From DASRVA01 sp050732935 (GTDB taxonomy: Bacteria > Gemmatimonadota > Gemmatimonadetes > JACCXV01 > JAHWKZ01): DNA of 20,359 nucleotides. Below the pieces are notes generated by a model, which was not told where the DNA came from, made no database searches, and saw only the letters and a program-made list of their open reading frames with translations. A program made the position numbers and the translations under genes. Shown piece by piece: positions 16,367-20,359 of the stretch. Numbering within the stretch: the first letter of the stretch is position 1; the number at the start of each line of letters is the position of its first letter. The DNA lies in contig JBOHRW010000140.1 of assembly GCA_050732935.1 (NCBI GenBank), positions 1 to 20,359 of the forward strand. Reading direction: 5' to 3'.

Positions 16367-16371
16367 AGCGG

Positions 16372-16923
16372 GTGGGCACGGTCATCATGGATTCCCGCGC
16401 GATGGACCGGGCGCTTGTCCGGATCGCTCACGAGATCGTCGAGGAGACGGGTGGCGTGGAGGACCTGGCGATCGTCGGGATCCAGCGGCGCGGCGTGCAG
16501 CTCGCGGACAAGATCGCGGAGGAGATCGAGCGCTCTGAAGGTAGTCGGCCGGCGCACGGCATGATGGACATTACACTCTATCGGGACGACCTCAAGGCGA
16601 TCGGCGAGCAGGCGGTCGTGGAGAAGACCGAGATGCCCTTCAAGGTCGAGGGGAAGACGATCGTCCTGGTCGACGACGTGCTCTACACCGGGCGCACGAT
16701 CCGAGCGGCGCTCAACGAGATCATGGACTTCGGCCGTCCCCGACGGGTGATGCTCGCGGTGCTGATCGACCGGGGGCATCGGGAGATTCCCATCCGTGCC
16801 GACTTCGTGGGCAAGAACGTTCCCACGTCCCAGAACCAGCAGATCAAGGTGAAGGTCGAGGAGCTCGACGGAACGCGCGCGGTGGAGCTGGTCGAGCGCG
16901 CCGAGGCCGAGCCCGAGCCCTGA
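16372..16923 (+). CDS. pyrR: Bifunctional pyrimidine operon regulator / uracil phosphoribosyltransferase
   Basis: This 183-residue protein matches PyrR in length and motifs. The PRPP loop VLVDDVLYTGRTIRAAL has Asp101-Asp102, and further landmarks are GIQRRGVQLA, DITLYRDDL and LIDRGHREIPIRADFVGKN. PyrR binds pyr mRNA in response to UMP and also makes UMP from uracil and PRPP. It starts with GTG behind a perfect AGGAGG. It is the first gene of a pyrimidine operon with pyrB and pyrC, as in many bacteria. The stop overlaps the proposed CTG start of pyrB. No clear PyrR-binding RNA element is visible in the leader, so its regulatory target in this organism is unclear. Confidence 0.95.
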   Translation: MGTVIMDSRAMDRALVRIAHEIVEETGGVEDLAIVGIQRRGVQLADKIAEEIERSEGSRPAHGMMDITLYRDDLKAIGEQAVVEKTEMPFKVEGKTIVLVDDVLYTGRTIRAALNEIMDFGRPRRVMLAVLIDRGHREIPIRADFVGKNVPTSQNQQIKVKVEELDGTRAVELVERAEAEPEP

Positions 16924-17867
16924 GCTTCCATCCTCAGCATCTGCTCGGCCTGGCGGGCCTCGGCGCCGACGAGATCCTGGAACTGCTCGAGGGCGCCGAC
17001 CGTCTGTGGGAGGCGGCCGGCTCGGCTTCGGTGCCGGCTTCGAGGGTGGCTGGACTGTCCGTCGCCAACCTGATCCTCGAGCCCTCGACCCGCACCCGCT
17101 GCTCGTTCGAGATCGCCGAGTCCCGACTCGGGATCGAGCGCGTCACGGTGAGGGGCGAGTCCTCCAGTCTCGTTAAGGGCGAGACTCTCGTGGACACGGT
17201 CCGGACGCTGGCGGCGATGGGGGTCAACGTGTTCGTCATCCGCCATCCCGAGGTCGGTGTCCCGGCCCGGGTGGCCGAGAGTCTTCCGGAGGTCCACGTC
17301 GTCAACGCCGGCGATGGGACGGGTGAGCACCCGACCCAGGGTCTCCTCGACCTGCTCGTCCTCAGGCGGCGCTGGGGAGAGGTCGCCGGGCGGACGGTCC
17401 TGATCGTGGGGGACATCGTTCACAGCCGGGTCGCCCGCTCCGGCTTCCACGGCCTACGTGCACTGGGGGCGGAAGTGGTGCTGTGCGGTCCGACGAGGTT
17501 TCTACCTCCTCCGGAGGCGTTCCCCGGTGCCAGGCGGACCGAGGACCTGGACGGTGCGCTTGCGGACTGCGACGCGGTCATGGCGCTCCGGATCCAGCGT
17601 GAGCGGCAGTCCGGCAGAGAGGAATCGCCGGATCCGGAATCGTATCGACGACGCTACGGCTTGACGGCTGAGCGAGTCGGTCGCCTTCGCGCAGAGGTTC
17701 CCGTCCTCCATCCCGGCCCTTTGAACCGTGGCGTGGAGATCGACTCGGAGGTCGCGGACGGTCCGAGATCGCTGATCTGGATGCAGGTGCGGGCCGGTGT
17801 CGCGGTACGGATGGCGGTGCTGACGGCGCTGGCCGCATCACCCCGGGGGGCGGACAGCCGCGATTGA
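16920..17867 (+). CDS. pyrB: Aspartate carbamoyltransferase catalytic chain, likely CTG start
   Basis: It catalyses carbamoyl phosphate plus L-aspartate to N-carbamoyl-aspartate, the first committed step of pyrimidine synthesis. Key motifs are STRTR (56-60), the HPTQ motif with His137, and VLHPGPLNRGVEI near the C-terminus. I place the start at CTG 16920, giving 315 residues, the usual length. The frame from there reads SFHPQHLLGLAGLGADEI, the normal N-terminal helix of the family. The first standard start in frame is GTG 17031, which would leave only 18 residues before STRTR and remove part of the carbamoyl-phosphate domain. No ATG, GTG or TTG was found in frame for more than 170 bases upstream of 16920. 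The CTG overlaps the pyrR TGA (CTGA), so re-initiation after pyrR translation is likely. Confidence 0.9.
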   Translation: MSFHPQHLLGLAGLGADEILELLEGADRLWEAAGSASVPASRVAGLSVANLILEPSTRTRCSFEIAESRLGIERVTVRGESSSLVKGETLVDTVRTLAAMGVNVFVIRHPEVGVPARVAESLPEVHVVNAGDGTGEHPTQGLLDLLVLRRRWGEVAGRTVLIVGDIVHSRVARSGFHGLRALGAEVVLCGPTRFLPPPEAFPGARRTEDLDGALADCDAVMALRIQRERQSGREESPDPESYRRRYGLTAERVGRLRAEVPVLHPGPLNRGVEIDSEVADGPRSLIWMQVRAGVAVRMAVLTALAASPRGADSRD

Positions 17868-17869
17868 CG

Positions 17870-19177
17870 ATGGAGCCGGGAATCCTCATGCGCGGCGGGC
17901 GGGTGATCGACCCGTCGCGGATCGACGGCGTGGCCGACGTCCGGATCGCCGGCGGCCTGGTGGAGGAGGTGGGATCGGGACTCGGAGCGCGCGCCGGAGA
18001 GCGCGTCGTGGATGTCTCGGGGCTTCTGGTGACGCCCGGTCTCCTGGACGTGCACGTCCACCTCAGAGAGCCGGGGCTGGAGGCGAAGGAGACGATCGCG
18101 ACCGGTGCGCTGGCCGCGGCCGCAGGCGGATTTACCACCGTCTGTGCGATGCCCAACACCGATCCGGTGACCGACACCCCCGACCGCGTCCAGTCCATCC
18201 TGGAGCGGGGGCGAGCTGCTGGAGCGGCGCGGGTCTTGCCTGTCGCTGCCGCGACGGTCGGCTCGCGCGGCGAGCGATTGACAGATGTCGCGGCCCTCGC
18301 CCTGGCCGGGGCTGTGGCGATCAGCGACGACGGGCTCCCCATCGCTACCGGGGAGCTTCTGGCATCGGCCCTGGTGGCGGCGCGCGAGGCCGGGATCGTG
18401 GTCGCCGACCACTGCGAAGATCAACTCCTGTCGGCGGGTGGAGCGGTGCACGTGGACGCGGCCCGGCGGCTCGGCGTTGGCGGCATCCCGCCAGAGGCGG
18501 AAAGCGAGGCCGTGGCCCGGGATCTCGAGGTGCTGGCGCGGGTGGGCGGCCGTCTGCACGTATGCCACGTCTCGACCGCCGGCACGGTCGACCGCCTACG
18601 CGAGGCTAGGGCGGCGGGTCTTCCCGTGACCGCCGAGGTTTGCCCGCATCACCTGACCCTGACGTGGCACGAGGTGGTGTCGCAAGGCGCCCGGGCCAAG
18701 ATGAACCCTCCTCTGGCCTCCCACGCCGACCGGGAGGCGCTCGTCGCCGCCCTGCTGGACGGCACGATCGACTGCGTGGCGACCGATCATGCCCCGCACA
18801 CGGCCGAGGAGAAGGCATGGGGCGTGGCCGCGGCGCCGTTCGGTGTGACGGGACTCGAGACCGCGTTCGGTGTCCTGCACACGGATCTCGTGAGGAGGGG
18901 CCGGATGGCGCTTCCGGTCCTGATCGAGCGTTTGACGGTGGGACCGGCCCGAGCCTTCGGACTGGCGGGAGGGACCCTGGACGCCGGCGCCCCGGGCGAC
19001 CTCGCGGTCTTCGACCTCGAGGCCGGGTGGGAGGTCGACCCCGATGCGTTCTGGAGCCGGAGCCGGAACTCGCCCTGGATCGGCCGGCGCCTCACGGGAC
19101 GCGCGGTGCTCACGCTCGTGGGGGGCAGGGTCGTGCACGATCTTCTGTCGCCCCATGGAGGTATTCTTAAGAGATGA
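17870..19177 (+). CDS. pyrC: Dihydroorotase
   Basis: This 435-residue type I dihydroorotase cyclises carbamoyl-aspartate to dihydroorotate, the step after PyrB. Zinc ligands are in DVHVHLREPG (His62, His64). Further motifs are CAMPNTDPVTD, DDGLPI, DHCEDQLL, HVCHVSTAGT, CPHHLTL and NPPLASHADR, plus ATDHAPHT with the catalytic Asp306. All expected active-site residues are present, so it is not an inactive PyrC homologue of the kind sometimes found with PyrB. The start is ATG 17870, two bases after the pyrB stop; a TTG at 17864 overlapping that stop is an alternative that adds two residues. The stop overlaps the next gene's ATG (ATGA). Confidence 0.96.
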   Translation: MEPGILMRGGRVIDPSRIDGVADVRIAGGLVEEVGSGLGARAGERVVDVSGLLVTPGLLDVHVHLREPGLEAKETIATGALAAAAGGFTTVCAMPNTDPVTDTPDRVQSILERGRAAGAARVLPVAAATVGSRGERLTDVAALALAGAVAISDDGLPIATGELLASALVAAREAGIVVADHCEDQLLSAGGAVHVDAARRLGVGGIPPEAESEAVARDLEVLARVGGRLHVCHVSTAGTVDRLREARAAGLPVTAEVCPHHLTLTWHEVVSQGARAKMNPPLASHADREALVAALLDGTIDCVATDHAPHTAEEKAWGVAAAPFGVTGLETAFGVLHTDLVRRGRMALPVLIERLTVGPARAFGLAGGTLDAGAPGDLAVFDLEAGWEVDPDAFWSRSRNSPWIGRRLTGRAVLTLVGGRVVHDLLSPHGGILKR

Positions 19178-20229
19178 TCAACGTCTACCGGAAGCGCGTG
19201 TTCTGCGCTGACCTGGAGGTCGGCCAGAAGGTGAGCGAGGTCTTTTGTGTGGCCCGCGTCCAGCGCCGCGCCGGTCGCGGCGGCCCCTTCCTCACGCTCG
19301 AGTTCGTGGACCGTTCCGGACGCATACCGGGAGTGGCGTGGGAGGAGGTCGACCGGCTTACCGCGGTGCTGGTGGAGGGGCGCTACGCCCGGGTCGGAGG
19401 CCGGGTGACCGACTTCCGAGGCCAGCCGCAGATCCAGGTGCTGGAGGCGGCGCGGGCGCCAACCCCGATCGAGCCTTCGGAGTACCTGCCCACCGGCCCG
19501 GTTCCCGCCGAGCGGTCGATGGCCGGAATCCGCCGACTCGCCGAGTCGATGACCGATGCGGGTCTGCGCGGGCTCGTCCTGGCCTTCCTCGAGGCTCCGG
19601 AGTTCGCCCGACGCTTCGCCGTCGCCCCCGCGGCCACCCTCCATCACCACGCGTACGTCGGCGGGCTGGCCGAGCACACGCGATCGGTGATGGAGCTCTG
19701 CGCGGGGGCGGCCCGCGAGTACGGAGATCTGGACCGGGATCTCCTCCTGGCAGGCGCCTTCTGCCACGACCTCGGCAAGGTGCGGGAGCTGGCCGTCGAG
19801 CCGGGCTTCCCGTACACGGAGGAGGGCCAGCTCGTGGGGCACATCGTACTTGGCCATCAGATGGTCCAGGAGCGCGCCCGACGGACGGGACTGGATACGG
19901 AGCGGGCCCTCGATCTGGGGCACCTGGTTCTGAGCCATCAGGGAGAGCTGGAATGGGGGAGCCCGGTCGAGCCCCGCACGCTGGAGGCCCTGGTTCTCCA
20001 CTTCCTGGACAACCTCGACTCCAAGGTCGCTGCGGCACGGCCCTTCCTCGAGAACGTCGAGCACGGCCGGACGGCCTACGTGCGATCGTTGGGTCGGGCG
20101 CTCTTCCGCCGAGGTACGGGGGGGTCGTCGGACCCGGAAGCGGGGGTCCCGCCACCTGCCCGGACCGGCGGCGGGCCGGACGCCGATGGGCCGCCGACGC
20201 TCTTCGATAACGAGGATTCCAAAACGTGA
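19174..20229 (+). CDS. OB-fold plus HD-domain nuclease, YhaM-type 3'-5' exoribonuclease
   Basis: This 351-residue protein has an N-terminal OB-fold nucleic-acid-binding region (about 10-95, with FLTLEFVDRSGRIPGVAW). An HD phosphohydrolase domain follows, with LHHHAYVGGLAEHT, FCHDLGK (His198, Asp199), GHIVLGHQ and HFLDNLDSK. This architecture matches YhaM/CBF1, metal-dependent 3'-5' exonucleases acting on single-stranded RNA or DNA ends in the cytoplasm. The last 50 residues are Gly/Pro-rich and probably disordered. The ATG overlaps the pyrC stop, so it is translated with the pyrimidine operon. Physiological linkage to pyrimidines may be nucleotide recycling, but shared transcription alone could explain the arrangement. 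Confidence 0.85.
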   Translation: MINVYRKRVFCADLEVGQKVSEVFCVARVQRRAGRGGPFLTLEFVDRSGRIPGVAWEEVDRLTAVLVEGRYARVGGRVTDFRGQPQIQVLEAARAPTPIEPSEYLPTGPVPAERSMAGIRRLAESMTDAGLRGLVLAFLEAPEFARRFAVAPAATLHHHAYVGGLAEHTRSVMELCAGAAREYGDLDRDLLLAGAFCHDLGKVRELAVEPGFPYTEEGQLVGHIVLGHQMVQERARRTGLDTERALDLGHLVLSHQGELEWGSPVEPRTLEALVLHFLDNLDSKVAAARPFLENVEHGRTAYVRSLGRALFRRGTGGSSDPEAGVPPPARTGGGPDADGPPTLFDNEDSKT

Positions 20230-20245
20230 ACGGGGGACCCTGCAT

Positions 20246-20250
20246 GGAGG
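20246..20250 (+). promoter_or_regulatory. Ribosome binding site GGAGG of the terminal sulfotransferase
   Basis: GGAGG lies eight bases before the ATG at 20259. It prefers that start over the in-frame ATG at 20244 and GTG at 20226, for which it would be inside the coding region. Confidence 0.6.
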
Positions 20251-20258
20251 AAAGCTCG

Positions 20259-20359
20259 ATGATCTTCGTCGTCGGATGCCCGCGCAGCGGAACATCGCTG
20301 CTGCGCGACCTGCTTCGTTCCCATCCCCGGCTCACCTTCCTTCCGGAGACACGATTCAT
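20259..20359 (+). CDS. Sulfotransferase, N-terminal fragment (cut by window end)
   Basis: Only the first 33-34 residues are visible, from the ATG at 20259. They read IFVVGCPRSGTSLLRDLLRSHP, then an ETRF-like turn. This is the 5'-phosphosulfate-binding loop and following helix of P-loop sulfotransferases that use PAPS (the PRSGTTLL-type motif). The family transfers sulfate to sugars, lipids or peptide tyrosines; the acceptor cannot be judged from this fragment. It begins 29 bases after the YhaM-type gene, so it may be transcribed from the pyrimidine operon. A sulfotransferase here fits the PAPS-forming and PAP-removing genes at 8226-10912. Confidence 0.75.
   Translation, partial: MIFVVGCPRSGTSLLRDLLRSHPRLTFLPETRF

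Noticed and set aside
18787..20359. Long minus-strand open frames opposite pyrC and the YhaM-type gene
   Set aside because: Arg/Pro/Gly-rich text without recognisable motifs, opposite two well-supported genes.

Overview
The window is GC-rich bacterial DNA with Shine-Dalgarno-led genes, Sec and lipoprotein signal peptides and dense, mostly divergent or convergent operons. No rRNA, tRNA, CRISPR or insertion sequence was seen. The combination of a pyrR-pyrB-pyrC operon, a fused ATP sulfurylase/APS kinase and an exopolysaccharide locus fits an uncultured GC-rich phylum (Gemmatimonadota-like lineages are one possibility), but this placement is only inference.

Bases 1-16255 look like part of an extracellular polysaccharide locus. 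The left end carries the C-terminal part of a heparinase II/III-type (alginate-lyase-like) protein, translationally coupled to a Wzy/O-antigen-ligase-type membrane polymerase and followed by an unrecognised beta-propeller-like protein. Converging on these are two tandem minus-strand paralogues, both exported proteins with an Ig-like N-terminal part and a heparin-lyase-I-like jelly-roll domain. A divergent gap leads into a plus-strand run: GT4 glycosyltransferase, bifunctional sulfate adenylyltransferase/APS kinase, and a CysQ-type PAP phosphatase. Facing it, tail to tail, is a minus-strand run: NhaC-type antiporter, zinc-ribbon SAM methyltransferase, an AlgD-like nucleotide-sugar dehydrogenase (predicted catalytic Cys268), and a second glycosyltransferase.

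Bases 16299-20229 are a housekeeping pyrimidine operon: pyrR, pyrB, pyrC, then an OB-fold plus HD-domain nuclease of the YhaM type. It has a recognisable promoter and stop/start overlaps. pyrB appears to start at a CTG codon overlapping the pyrR stop. The window closes with the first 34 codons of a sulfotransferase whose PAPS-binding loop is visible.

Taken together, the locus offers a uronic-acid nucleotide sugar (AlgD-like enzyme), PAPS synthesis (Sat/APS kinase), removal of the sulfotransferase by-product (CysQ), glycosyltransferases, a polymerase, and three proteins related to lyases of uronic-acid polysaccharides. A sulfotransferase gene begins just beyond the pyr operon. The main hypothesis is that this is a biosynthesis and trimming locus for a sulfated, uronate-containing (glycosaminoglycan- or alginate-like) bacterial exopolysaccharide. 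No reductive sulfate-assimilation gene is seen beside the PAPS module, which favours sulfation over cysteine synthesis.
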